From NCBI GenBank assembly GCA_009777315.1, contig WRMD01000001.1:1-64000 (forward strand): a stretch of DNA of 64,000 nt. The letters are read 5' to 3'. Under the pieces are notes generated by a model that saw nothing but the letters and a program-made list of their open reading frames with translations, was not told where the DNA came from and did not search any database. The position numbers were made by a program, and so were the translations under genes. The stretch comes from Candidatus Saccharimonadota bacterium. Lineage in GTDB: Bacteria; Patescibacteriota; Saccharimonadia; Saccharimonadales; Saccharimonadaceae. Shown in pieces: positions 46,532 to 56,143 of this stretch (its first letter is position 1; each line of letters starts with the position of its first letter).

Positions 46532-47242
46532 ATGAGTAGAAAAGTTATAATAGGTCTTGCCATAAGCATTTTGGTAATTATCGGTGGGGTTGTGTTGTGG
46601 AACATGACGGAAGAGAGCCCAAGGGCGCGGGCAAATGATTTTGATTACACGGCGATAATAACTGAGGGAGACGACGCGGAGAAAAATCAGGCGCCGGCGA
46701 ACTTTGCGGATCGTGTATTTGGTAATGCGGAAAGCCCAATTGTGGTGGTAGAGTACGGGGATTTTGCCTGTTCGGCTTGTGCTATGCTTAGCCCGATTAT
46801 CGATGAGATTCGGAGCGAGTTCGGTGAGCAGGTTGCGTTTGTATTTCGGCATATGCCGCTTTCGACGATGCAGGGGCATGAGAATTCGAGGGCGGCGGCG
46901 CTGGCGGCAGAGGTAGCCGGGAAGCAGGGTAAGTTCTGGGATTATAAGGCGATGCTGTTTCGTAACCAGGCCTCTTGGACGTTTGTTCCGGCGAGTGAGC
47001 GCCTGAGCGTTTTTCGAGAGTTTGCGGAGAGCTTAGGACTGGATGCGGAGCAATTTGAGGAAGACTTTCGACATTATTCACGGCCGATAAATCAGCGGCT
47101 AGATTTCCACGTGGCGTTGGCGCGACGACAGGACGTGGCGGGGACTCCGACGGTGTTTCTGAATGGAGAGGAGATTGATAACGCGGCTTTGTTTGATCGA
47201 GCGCGGTTTAGGTCGGTTCTGGAACGAGCCTTGGAGCAATAG
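46532..47242 (+). CDS. DsbA-family thioredoxin-fold protein, membrane anchored
   Basis: N-terminal TM; VVVEYGDFACSACAMLSPIIDEIRSEF...RHMPLS...; AGTPTVFLNGEEI. Confidence 0.9.
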   Translation: MSRKVIIGLAISILVIIGGVVLWNMTEESPRARANDFDYTAIITEGDDAEKNQAPANFADRVFGNAESPIVVVEYGDFACSACAMLSPIIDEIRSEFGEQVAFVFRHMPLSTMQGHENSRAAALAAEVAGKQGKFWDYKAMLFRNQASWTFVPASERLSVFREFAESLGLDAEQFEEDFRHYSRPINQRLDFHVALARRQDVAGTPTVFLNGEEIDNAALFDRARFRSVLERALEQ

Positions 47243-47259
47243 CCTTCCTTAGTTGAACC

Positions 47260-47288
47260 AAAAAAGCCGGATGAATCCGGACTTTTTT
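47260..47288 (+). terminator. Rho-independent terminator
   Basis: AAAAAAGCCGGAT-GA-ATCCGGACTTTTTT. Confidence 0.85.
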
Positions 47289-47318
47289 GATGTAAGAACT
47301 TAGTATCGGGCGTTAGTC

Positions 47319-48437
47319 TTATTGCCAGGAGATGGTGTTGTTGTTGGGGACAGCGGTAATCCAGGTTTGGCCGCGAGCTAAGACGATGGGGTGTCCGGCA
47401 GTGTCGAATAGCTCAAGTGGGGCACTGCGGCTGAGCTTTTGCCATCTAGCGCTGATGACGTAGCCGTCTTGGAAGACGAAAGCTTCGCCGTTGCCGGTGG
47501 TGGTGACGTCTTCGAAATCGCTGCTGACTGTGCGAGAATTGACACGGATGGCGATGACGACGCGAGGGGCGAGCTGGCCGTGTTCACGGTCGTGATGGGC
47601 AGCGCCGGTGGCAAAACTGCGTAGATAGGTGCTGGTAGCTTCGTCGAAACGGTAGACGACGTTCATGGAGGCTTGGGCCATGTTGAGATTGACTTGGTTA
47701 GCGCGGACTGTGGAAGTGGCGGGTTCGTCGCTGCGGAGGAAGGGGATGGTGAAGTTGGATGTGGTATAGCCGCGGCTGGTGGCAAGCAGAGTGAGGCGCT
47801 CGATGTTGGTGTAGAGATTGTGGGGTGATTGGCGTTCGCGGATGCGCCAGTAGATTTCGGTGCCGGCGAGAGTCATGGTCTGGATACTGCGATTAGGCGG
47901 GCGGGCGATGTCGGCGAGAGCGGTGTCGGAACCGCCGTGGTGAGCCATGGCCGCGTCGAAGGGAATGGTCCAGTCGGCGAAGTGATTGCGGAGGCTACGC
48001 ATGGGGCCCATGAGAGCGGGGCGATTGACTTGATAGAGAGCAATGAAGCGGGAGATGCCGCCGTTGGCGATAGTCTCATAGATGATTTCGGCTTCGGCGA
48101 GGCCGGATTGTGGGCGGGCGGCAGTGGAGTTTTCGATAATGGCGGCGATAACTAGATGGTTGGCGGGAAACTCTTCGTCAAGTGGGAGGCCAGTAAGTGG
48201 GGCGTAGTGGGAGACGACAGGGTCGTCGGGGATTTCTTCTTTGGGGGTTTCGGCGATCTCTTCGTTGACGTTATCACGGGTGACGGCGAAAACGATGCCA
48301 AAAGTGAGTAGGATAAGGGCGATTACGCCGGCGGTGACACCGAGAATGATTTTTTGTTTGCGGTTGAAGCGGCTGAAGAAGCGTTTGAAGGGGTTTTGTT
48401 TATCAAAGAGATTAGACTCGGCGCCAGATAATTCCAT
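47319..48437 (-). CDS. DUF3048 (YerB-like) domain membrane-anchored protein
   Basis: PLTGLPLDEEFPANHLVIAAIIENSTAARPQSGLAEAEIIYETIANGGISRFIALYQ. Confidence 0.88.
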   Translation of the reverse strand: MELSGAESNLFDKQNPFKRFFSRFNRKQKIILGVTAGVIALILLTFGIVFAVTRDNVNEEIAETPKEEIPDDPVVSHYAPLTGLPLDEEFPANHLVIAAIIENSTAARPQSGLAEAEIIYETIANGGISRFIALYQVNRPALMGPMRSLRNHFADWTIPFDAAMAHHGGSDTALADIARPPNRSIQTMTLAGTEIYWRIRERQSPHNLYTNIERLTLLATSRGYTTSNFTIPFLRSDEPATSTVRANQVNLNMAQASMNVVYRFDEATSTYLRSFATGAAHHDREHGQLAPRVVIAIRVNSRTVSSDFEDVTTTGNGEAFVFQDGYVISARWQKLSRSAPLELFDTAGHPIVLARGQTWITAVPNNNTISWQ

Positions 48438-48442
48438 AGAAG

Positions 48443-49852
48443 TTATTTTACCATGTTGATTACGGATTGTAAACGGCGGAGGGTGGTGTCACGGCCGAGG
48501 ACGTCGAGGGTGAAGGGAAGTTCGGGCGAGAAGGGGGCGAAGCTGACGGAGAGGCGGATGAGGCTAAAGAGGGTGGCCGGCTTCTCGCCGGTGGTCTCGA
48601 GGAGAAGGTTTAGGGTGGTGCGGAGATTATCGGCGTTCCAGTCGGTGATTTCGGCCAGCGTGGTGTGGGTGGTTTGGAGGAGCTCGCGGATGCGTGCAGG
48701 GCCTAAGTCTTTAAGGAACTTGTTACTGGTAATCATAGATAGGTCTGGGGTCGGGTCTTTGAAGAAGTAGGTCGTCTCGCGGAGGTCGGCGAGGGTTTTT
48801 AGGCGTTCGCGCATGATTTCGAGTACGCGTTTTTTGGTTATTTCGTCTTGGGCTTCTGTAGGCCAAAATCCTTCAGTACGCTTGTATAGTTCGTCCAAAG
48901 GGAGTTTGCGAATCCATTGGCCGTTGATCCAAAGAAGGCGCTTTTCGTCGAAGCGGGCACTGGCTTTTTGGATGCGGGTGATGTCGAAAATATCGGTGAG
49001 CTCAGCGAGGCTGAAGATTTCGTCGGTGGAGTTGTCGTTCCAGCCGAGAAGGACGAGGAAGTTGAGGATTGCCTCTTTGAGGTAGCCGTCGTTTCGATAG
49101 TCCTCGACCGATTTAGCGCCGTCGCGTTTAGAGAGCTTCTTGCCACCGGTGAGACCGAGGATGGATGGAACGGTGACGAAGCGAGGGGGGGTGATTTTTA
49201 GGGCTTCGTATAGGCGGATGAAGTTTGGTGTGGAAGAGATGAACTCTTGGCCGCGGACGATGTGGGAGATTTTCATTTCGTAATCGTCGACGATGTGGGC
49301 GAAGTTGTAGGTGGGGAGGCCATCGGCTTTGATAAGGACGAAGTCGTCGAGGTTTTCCGGGCCGGCGGAAAGGTCTCCGCGTACGTCATCGTGCCAGTGG
49401 ACGCGATGCAGGTTGGTTTGTTTGAAGCGTAGGGACTTGCCTTCGCCGGGTTGCCATTTCTCGAGCTTTTCTGGGCGGTGTTCGCGATAAAGGAAGGGCT
49501 TGCCGGCGGCTTCGGACTCGGCGCGCATGGCGGTGATTTCCTCGGCAGTGTAGGGGTCGGCGTAGGCGAGGCCGGCAGTGACAAGCTTCTTGGCCCAGGC
49601 GTTGTAGCGATCAATGCGAGCAGACTGATAAACGACTTCTTGGTTGTCCCATTGGAGGTCTAGCCAGCTTAGCGTGTCGAAAATGACTTGGTCAGCGCCC
49701 TTTACCTCACGTTTTTTGTCGGTGTCTTCGATGCGGAGCAGGAAGTCGCCCTTATTTCGTTTGGCGATAAGATAGGCGAAGAGTGCAGTGCGCACGCCGC
49801 CGATATGTAGCTGCCCCGTAGGGCTCGGAGCAAAGCGAGTTCGAGTTTTCAT
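48443..49852 (-). CDS. gltX: Glutamyl-tRNA synthetase
   Basis: TRFAPSPTGQLHIGGVRTALFAYLIAK, RIEDTD, LSKRDGAKSVEDYRNDGY. Confidence 0.96.
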   Translation of the reverse strand: MKTRTRFAPSPTGQLHIGGVRTALFAYLIAKRNKGDFLLRIEDTDKKREVKGADQVIFDTLSWLDLQWDNQEVVYQSARIDRYNAWAKKLVTAGLAYADPYTAEEITAMRAESEAAGKPFLYREHRPEKLEKWQPGEGKSLRFKQTNLHRVHWHDDVRGDLSAGPENLDDFVLIKADGLPTYNFAHIVDDYEMKISHIVRGQEFISSTPNFIRLYEALKITPPRFVTVPSILGLTGGKKLSKRDGAKSVEDYRNDGYLKEAILNFLVLLGWNDNSTDEIFSLAELTDIFDITRIQKASARFDEKRLLWINGQWIRKLPLDELYKRTEGFWPTEAQDEITKKRVLEIMRERLKTLADLRETTYFFKDPTPDLSMITSNKFLKDLGPARIRELLQTTHTTLAEITDWNADNLRTTLNLLLETTGEKPATLFSLIRLSVSFAPFSPELPFTLDVLGRDTTLRRLQSVINMVK

Positions 49853-49899
49853 GAGGTGATTATACTATAAGTAGTTGATAAAGTCTAGGCTATGGTGGG

Positions 49900-52800
49900 C
49901 TACATGCTCGAGTAGGCGCCGTCGAAGGCAGTTCCGTAATTTGCTTTGCTGAGGCCAATCAATTCGTGGGCATTAGCGGCAGTCTGGCGAGCAGAAATGC
50001 CGGTAACGCCGGCTGAACGAAGGGCGCTACGGATGCTGTCCATGGTAGCTTGCTCAGTGGCAGTGAGAGTACCGCCGGTAGCGAGTATTTCTTGAGCATG
50101 TTTTGCCATGGCTTTGGCTACAACGTGTTTGCGAGAGTGATCGACTTGCGCGCCGTTACGACTGTGTTTGGCATCGGAGGCCATATCTATAGCTGCGCCG
50201 AGTTGTTTTTTAGCGTGAAATCTCCTCCTGATTGGGACGGCGCCGGCGGGTGCAGGATTCTCAAGCATCTGGGCTAGAGACTCGCCGCTTTGTTTCCAGC
50301 GATCGCCGGTCTTGGTGACGACATTGTCCATGAGGAATTGTTGGGCGGCCTGGCCGTCGGCAGTGGTGTTGTTGGAAACTTGGTCGTAGCCTTTGCCCAT
50401 GAAGAGAGTAGAGCCGGCGTCGGTGCCGGTGCTGTTGACGCCGCGTGACCAAGAGGCGAGAGTGGCGTTTTCCTTGCTGATTTCGCGGTTGTTGGCGTCA
50501 GAGCTGGCGGCTTTGATGAAGGCGCCTCGCGCGTCGTCGTATTTTTTGCGATCGTCGCCGGTGAGACCCCCGCGGGCTGCGTCGGCGGTACTGAGGTTAT
50601 CGGATAATGCCTGGATGCCTTCGGCGCCGCGGCTTGCCAGCATGTTGGTGAGGGCTTTGGTTTTGACTTTGTCACCGCTCATGAGGGCGCTTTGGAACTC
50701 GGCAGAGAGGCCAGCAGTGTTGTTGCCGTAGCGCATCTCCATATCGGCGGCGACGCCTTCCATGAGTTCGCGTTCGTTCTTGTTTTCGGCGGCGACACCA
50801 GCGGAGCGTTTGCGGCCTAGGTAGCCGCGGCTATCCATACGTTCTTGTTTGTTTTCGCTCTTGCGGCGGCGGGCGAGCTCTTTATCGCTTTCGGCTCGTG
50901 TCATGCTGGAGGCGGCGCCAGTGAGATTGAGGACGTCGTCATAGCTCATGCCGTTGCCTTGATAAATACCGGCGGCAGCACGGCGGTCGAGCTCTTTGTT
51001 GGCGCGGGCGGCGACTGCAGCGTTGGTGCTAGCGGCGTCGGCGATAAGCGTACTTACATCTGTGCCGTTGCCTTGGTAGGTGCCGGCTTTGACGCGGTTG
51101 CCGATCTCGGTATCCATTTCGGCTTGGGTCATGGAGCCGGCTGCGACTTCGGATGCCATGGCGGCATAACTCATACCGTTGCCGACATAGCTGCCGAGCC
51201 GCATCTGGGACCTCTTGTTTATCTTGGACAGCTTTTTATTACTGCCTTTGTAAGCTCCGGAAGCTGCAGCTTGGTAGTCGGCGGTTTTCTGTTGGCGATT
51301 CATCTTGGCTCGGTCGGATTGGTCGGCGAGGAATTTGCGTGGGTCTTTGCCGCCGAAGATACCAGCGCCGGCTTTGATTTTGGCGTCATATTGGGCCTTT
51401 TTTTCGGCTTGGTAGTCGGCGAGAGGCTTTTTGGCGCGGCTTTCGGCGGACTTGCCTAGACCGTTGATGCGGCCGGTGAGGTTGCCGCCGAGCTTGCCGA
51501 GGCCGAGGAGAGCGGCTTTAGTAACGGTGACGACCAGGAAGAAGGGCAGGATGGTGGCCGCCGCGGCGATGAGGCCGAAGAGAGTATTGTCGGGTCCGCC
51601 GGCTTGGGCGATGATGCGACCGGCGAGGAGGCCGCCGCCCATGAGAGCGCCAGCGACAGGATAGACCACGAGCATGGCTTTAAAGGCTTTGAGCCAGGCG
51701 TTGGAGAGTTTTTCGGTGTTGGGTAGAAGCATGGCGGCAAAAGCGAGTGGTGAGAGGACGACTAATAGGACGACGGCGACTTGGCGGAAAACGAGGACGG
51801 CGAAGATGATGGCGACGGCGACGAGGCCGGAGAGAATGAGCATGATGAAGACGGCTGCGACCCCTCCGGCGCCACCAGCGATGGTGAGGAAGGCGCCAGC
51901 CGCTAGGCCGATGCCGAGAAGGGGTGCGATAATGCTCATGAAGTCGATGCCGCCGCCGTCGGGGTCCGGAGTGGGGGCAACGAGGCCGCCGGAAATGCCG
52001 TTGATCTCAATATTGGCGAGGAGAGAGTTGATTTGGTGGCCGATGATATTAGAGATGTCGACCGCGGCCTGAGCGATGAAGAAAGAAAGATTGATGAGGA
52101 TAGCGGAAATGATGAGCTTGGGCATGATTTTTTTGATGCCGTAGTTGTCGATGCCGATGCCGCTGATTTGGGAGAAGATGACGATGAGGAAGAGGATGAT
52201 AAAGACAATGTTGGCGATGTTTCTGAAGATTTCCCAAGCTTGATAGGTGCCGCCGCCGACCTGCATGAATTCGGCGGGGATGCGGAGCATGGCTTCAATG
52301 ACGAACGTGTAGATGGAGCCGAGGAGGCCGTTGGCGGTTTCGACCAGGGCGCAGATGGCCCAACCGAAACGGCCGAGTTCGCAGGTGACTTCGGAGTCGT
52401 CGATGTTTAAGCTCTGACCGTAAGAGATGTCTGAGTCTCTGGCATCTGTGAGTAATGCTAAGATGGCGTTGTGCCGGGCTTCAGTGATCTCGTGCCTGGT
52501 ATCATCATTTTGTAATCCGAGCCAGTTTTGGCAATCGCGTTGGCCTGGTTGGATTGCCCCACCATGTCCGCTACCGAGTATAAAATGATAGTTTGCCGTT
52601 GATACATTGCCCTGCCATAGCTGGACGTAGAGAACTTCTCGTTCTGCTCCCCCGACATCAGGTCGGAAGTCGCATCTGGCAAAGAATCTGTTGGGGTCGG
52701 CGCTATCTCCACCCATCATATTGTCCTCTACTGACCATGCGCTGTTTGCGTTGACCATATTGACAATGGCTTGGGCTTGCTCCTCGGTTATGGGTGTCGC

Positions 52801-53439
52801 TGCAAAACTAGAGCCGACTCCGGGTATGCCGTGATTTGCACATGCTACATCTACGGAAGGCGCTGATCCGGGAATGTTGGTGATAGTCGCACGGAATACG
52901 TCGGTGATTGTGTTTGCGTCCGTTCGGCGCCTGATGGTTACCGACACGTTATGGCTGGCGTTTTGGAACCAGGTGCTGGTCTGATAGACGGACGTCCCGC
53001 ACGAGGCGAAGTATTGAGGGTAGGTCACCTCGGGTGACGAGCCGCTTTCGTCTACCGTGATAGTCCAGTTGCCGTTCGCCCTTACGGTATTAATTAGGCT
53101 TTGCGCGGTGCTAGCAGTTTGCACAACGGTGCCGTGTTGCTCGTATATGGCGCTGGGGATACCGCGATTGGCGCATGCGGCCGCTCTGTCCGCTCCGGGA
53201 ACATTTGATGCGGATGCGTTAAAGATAGTTCGGCGTTGATCGGCTGTACCGCTTTGTGGTGACACAATCGAGATAGTTAAATCCCATTGATTGTTACCCA
53301 AGTCTCTTCCGAAACACGAGATGCCGTAAGTTGCATTGGAGTCGAGCGTGGCATCGACGGTTTGGGTGAGGGTGGCGATGTTGAGAATGGGTAGGAGGGC
53401 AAAAATTGCGACCAGTACCACCAAGAATTTCTTGCGCAT
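49900..53439 (-). CDS. Large multi-TM protein with TrbL/VirB6-like core and long soluble C-terminal tail
   Basis: Signal/TM MRKKFLVVLVAIFALLPILNIATL (start refined to 53439), central TM block, about 550-aa hydrophilic tail. Confidence 0.7.
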   Translation of the reverse strand: MRKKFLVVLVAIFALLPILNIATLTQTVDATLDSNATYGISCFGRDLGNNQWDLTISIVSPQSGTADQRRTIFNASASNVPGADRAAACANRGIPSAIYEQHGTVVQTASTAQSLINTVRANGNWTITVDESGSSPEVTYPQYFASCGTSVYQTSTWFQNASHNVSVTIRRRTDANTITDVFRATITNIPGSAPSVDVACANHGIPGVGSSFAATPITEEQAQAIVNMVNANSAWSVEDNMMGGDSADPNRFFARCDFRPDVGGAEREVLYVQLWQGNVSTANYHFILGSGHGGAIQPGQRDCQNWLGLQNDDTRHEITEARHNAILALLTDARDSDISYGQSLNIDDSEVTCELGRFGWAICALVETANGLLGSIYTFVIEAMLRIPAEFMQVGGGTYQAWEIFRNIANIVFIILFLIVIFSQISGIGIDNYGIKKIMPKLIISAILINLSFFIAQAAVDISNIIGHQINSLLANIEINGISGGLVAPTPDPDGGGIDFMSIIAPLLGIGLAAGAFLTIAGGAGGVAAVFIMLILSGLVAVAIIFAVLVFRQVAVVLLVVLSPLAFAAMLLPNTEKLSNAWLKAFKAMLVVYPVAGALMGGGLLAGRIIAQAGGPDNTLFGLIAAAATILPFFLVVTVTKAALLGLGKLGGNLTGRINGLGKSAESRAKKPLADYQAEKKAQYDAKIKAGAGIFGGKDPRKFLADQSDRAKMNRQQKTADYQAAASGAYKGSNKKLSKINKRSQMRLGSYVGNGMSYAAMASEVAAGSMTQAEMDTEIGNRVKAGTYQGNGTDVSTLIADAASTNAAVAARANKELDRRAAAGIYQGNGMSYDDVLNLTGAASSMTRAESDKELARRRKSENKQERMDSRGYLGRKRSAGVAAENKNERELMEGVAADMEMRYGNNTAGLSAEFQSALMSGDKVKTKALTNMLASRGAEGIQALSDNLSTADAARGGLTGDDRKKYDDARGAFIKAASSDANNREISKENATLASWSRGVNSTGTDAGSTLFMGKGYDQVSNNTTADGQAAQQFLMDNVVTKTGDRWKQSGESLAQMLENPAPAGAVPIRRRFHAKKQLGAAIDMASDAKHSRNGAQVDHSRKHVVAKAMAKHAQEILATGGTLTATEQATMDSIRSALRSAGVTGISARQTAANAHELIGLSKANYGTAFDGAYSSM

Positions 53440-53512
53440 AACTGTAATGATTATAGCATAAGCGGGGTAAATGGGGGTGGTTTGTGTAATTGACATATTG
53501 TGTAGTTTTTGC

Positions 53513-53541
53513 TTGACAGATTGTGAAGTCTTTAGTAAGAT
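53513..53541 (+). promoter_or_regulatory. Sigma-70-like promoter for DUF4143 ATPase gene
   Basis: TTGACA-N17-TAAGAT, then 7 nt to ATG 53549. Confidence 0.75.
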
Positions 53542-53548
53542 GTAAGGT

Positions 53549-54814
53549 ATGCAATATCTGCCTAGATTGATTGAAAAGCCGCTTCGAGAGGCGCTCAAGA
53601 TTTCGGGCGGGGTATTTTTGCAAGGGGTTAAGGCTTCGGGTAAGACAGAAACGGCTCTTAGGTTTGCCGGGAGTAGCGTAAACCTTCAAAATGATCCGCG
53701 AAATAGATTGTTGGCTGAAGTATCGCCGAGGGATATTATCGGAGGGGTGACGCCGCGGTTGATTGACGAGTGGCAGGAGGTGCCGTCGATTTGGAATAAC
53801 GTTAAGACGGAAATTGATGCCAGGAAGGCGAAAAATCAATTTATTTTGACCGGTTCCGCTACGGTAAAGGATGGTGACAAGCTTCATTCGGGTGCGGGAA
53901 GGATTGTCACGTTGGGGATGTCGACGCTTACCTGGGTTGAGTTGGGGTATTCTAACTCTTCAATTCGACTGAATTCGCTGCTTGATGGAAGATGCATGCG
54001 TCCTCGGCAAAACCCGATGGAACTACGTACGATTTTGTCTAGGCTTGTGGTTGGTGGTTGGCCTATCGTGATTGGGCAGCCGGAACGTTCGGCTACTATC
54101 ATAAATCGTTCATATGTGGACTTGTTGCTCAGCGATGACATTAGTCGTGTCTCTGGCGTGCGGCGTGATAGAGCCCGCGCTGAGCGGATTTTTCGATCAA
54201 TTGCCCGCAATGTCGCGACGCCGGTTGAGATTTCCGCGATTTCCGCTGATACGGAAATCGATACTTTCCGAAAGACTGATCTGACGGTTTCTAGGCAGGC
54301 TACTTATGATTATATGAGCGATTTCACGAGGCTGCTTATGTTGGTCAACCAGCCGACTTGGAATGTTCATATCCGTTCGTCGGCAAGTCTTCGCATGACA
54401 CCGAAGCGACATTTGGCGGATACGTCTTTGGTTTGTGCTGCCCTGGGGCTGTCGTCTGAATCGCTGTTTCATGACCTCAATTTTGCTGGACTACTTTTTG
54501 AGTCGCTAGTGTTTCATGATATGTCCGTCTACGCGGGGCTGCTTGATGCCCGCGTGTCTTATTATCGAGACTCGGCAGGGGGCGAGGTGGATATTATCGT
54601 GGAGAGGCGTGATGGGGCTTGGGCGGCATTTGAGGTGAAGTTGGGCGATGTGGATTTGGATATCGCGGCGGAGAAGCTGCTTCGGTTTGCTAAGAATATC
54701 GATACGAAAAAGTCCCGAGCGCCAAGTTCGCTTAATATCGTAACTGGGACCGGTGTCTCTTATGCGCGGGAGGATGGAGTGAACGTGATATCGCTTGGGT
54801 GTCTTGGTGTGTAG
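53549..54814 (+). CDS. AAA-family ATPase with DUF4143
   Basis: GVFLQGVKASGKTETAL, LIDEWQEVPSIWNNVKTEID, FILTGSAT, C-terminal YYRDSAGGEVDIIVE...AFEVKLG. Confidence 0.9.
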   Translation: MQYLPRLIEKPLREALKISGGVFLQGVKASGKTETALRFAGSSVNLQNDPRNRLLAEVSPRDIIGGVTPRLIDEWQEVPSIWNNVKTEIDARKAKNQFILTGSATVKDGDKLHSGAGRIVTLGMSTLTWVELGYSNSSIRLNSLLDGRCMRPRQNPMELRTILSRLVVGGWPIVIGQPERSATIINRSYVDLLLSDDISRVSGVRRDRARAERIFRSIARNVATPVEISAISADTEIDTFRKTDLTVSRQATYDYMSDFTRLLMLVNQPTWNVHIRSSASLRMTPKRHLADTSLVCAALGLSSESLFHDLNFAGLLFESLVFHDMSVYAGLLDARVSYYRDSAGGEVDIIVERRDGAWAAFEVKLGDVDLDIAAEKLLRFAKNIDTKKSRAPSSLNIVTGTGVSYAREDGVNVISLGCLGV

Positions 54815-54841
54815 GTGGGGGAAGTGTTATACTGGGGTATT

Positions 54842-55513
54842 ATGGAAATAATTTTGCTCGGCCTAGTCTTCTTAGGCGTGGTGCTACTATTGATAAAGGG
54901 TTTTTGGGAGTTTCGGCCGCGGCCGGCGAGGCGGCAGGTGTTGGTGGATAGCTCGGTTTTGATGGATGCGCGGGTGTTGGCGCTAGCGCGGACGGGGTTT
55001 ATTGGGGATGAACTGTTGATTATGCAGTCGGTGCTTTTGGAGATGCAGACGGTGGCGGATGGGAAAGATAGCGAGAAGCGGGCACGGGCGCGGATTGGTT
55101 TGGATGCGGTGGAGGAATTGCAGCGGACGCCGGGGTTAGTTGTACGGGTGATACCGCAGGAACCGGAGAAAGGGGTGGACAACCAGCTCTTGAAGCGAGC
55201 GAAAAGGACGGGGGCGTTGATAATGACGAATGATTTTAACTTAGGGAAAGTGGCACTGGCGGATAATTTGAAGGTACTTAATATGAATGCTCTTAGTCAG
55301 AATTTGCGCAGTGAATATCTGCCGGGGGATAAGACGCAGATTAAGCTGGTGCAAAAAGGATCGGGCAAGGGGCAGGGCGTGGGTTACATGCCGGATGGGA
55401 CGATGGTGGTGGTGGATGATTCGGATAAGAAAATCGGGGAGTTTGTGGAGATTGAGGTGACGAGGATGCATCAAACAGCCGCCGGTCGCATGATGTTCGC
55501 TAGATTAACCTAA
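54842..55513 (+). CDS. PIN/TRAM domain protein
   Basis: VLVDSSVLMDARVLALARTGF, LIMTNDFNLGKVA, C-terminal TRAM-like DKKIGEFVEIEVTRMHQTAAGRMMFA. Confidence 0.88.
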   Translation: MEIILLGLVFLGVVLLLIKGFWEFRPRPARRQVLVDSSVLMDARVLALARTGFIGDELLIMQSVLLEMQTVADGKDSEKRARARIGLDAVEELQRTPGLVVRVIPQEPEKGVDNQLLKRAKRTGALIMTNDFNLGKVALADNLKVLNMNALSQNLRSEYLPGDKTQIKLVQKGSGKGQGVGYMPDGTMVVVDDSDKKIGEFVEIEVTRMHQTAAGRMMFARLT

Positions 55514-55523
55514 GTATTCGGCA

Positions 55524-55655
55524 TATTTCGTTGTCAGAGTTTCCGCTGCTCAGTCAACGTGCCTTTAGCACGTTTCCTTCCGCTGCTCAACTCTTCCTAG
55601 AACTATGCTCGAATATTAGGTTAACTGTTTGTTTTGAACTTCATCCAGATTATTA
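55524..55655. repeat. Intergenic hairpin repeat, copy 2
   Basis: ATTTCGTTGTCAGAG...TTCCGCTGCTC...AACGTGCCTTTAGCACGTT...TTCCGCTGCTC; homologous to 45630-45724. Confidence 0.7.
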
Positions 55656-55675
55656 GGTTAGGTGAGCGGACATCG

Positions 55676-56104
55676 TTAGTCGCAGACGGGGTGGATTTGG
55701 AGGTCGAAGTCGTTACTGCCGAAGGGTTCGCGAGGGATGATGCGAACGACGGTTTTGATGGGGTTGCAGTGGCGGAGAGAGTGGCCGAACTCTTCACGGA
55801 AGCGGCCGTTTTCGCCTTGGAGGAGCTCATTTAAAGTGAGGAAAATACCGCTATTTGCTACCGAGGCATCGCGGAGGCGAGCGATAGCCAGCTCGGTGCC
55901 GGAGTCGTTGATGATGTTTTCGCGGTAACTCTGGTAGTAGGCGGTTGCGAGGCGGGAGAGGTGGCGTTGATAATAGGCGCTACTAAACCAGCCCCAACCT
56001 AGAAAATAGGCGAGGATAAGAAGGCCCATAGAAAGGGAGAAGAGAATTAGCCCGAACTTCATCCAGGCGTCACGATGGCCGGATGGGCGTCTTGCATTGC
56101 TCAC
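55676..56104 (-). CDS. Hypothetical single-TM protein
   Basis: 142 aa with TM LILFSLSMGLLILAYFLGWGWF. Confidence 0.6.
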   Translation of the reverse strand: MSNARRPSGHRDAWMKFGLILFSLSMGLLILAYFLGWGWFSSAYYQRHLSRLATAYYQSYRENIINDSGTELAIARLRDASVANSGIFLTLNELLQGENGRFREEFGHSLRHCNPIKTVVRIIPREPFGSNDFDLQIHPVCD

Positions 56105-56143
56105 CTCATGATTTTAGCATAAGTGTGATAAAATAACTATGTT

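Noticed and set aside
53294-53887. ORF 53294..53887 overlapping the DUF4143 gene start, and the upstream extension 53440-53598 of the TrbL/VirB6-like ORF
   Set aside because: A signal-peptide start at 53439 and the promoter at 53513 for the + gene explain the region better.
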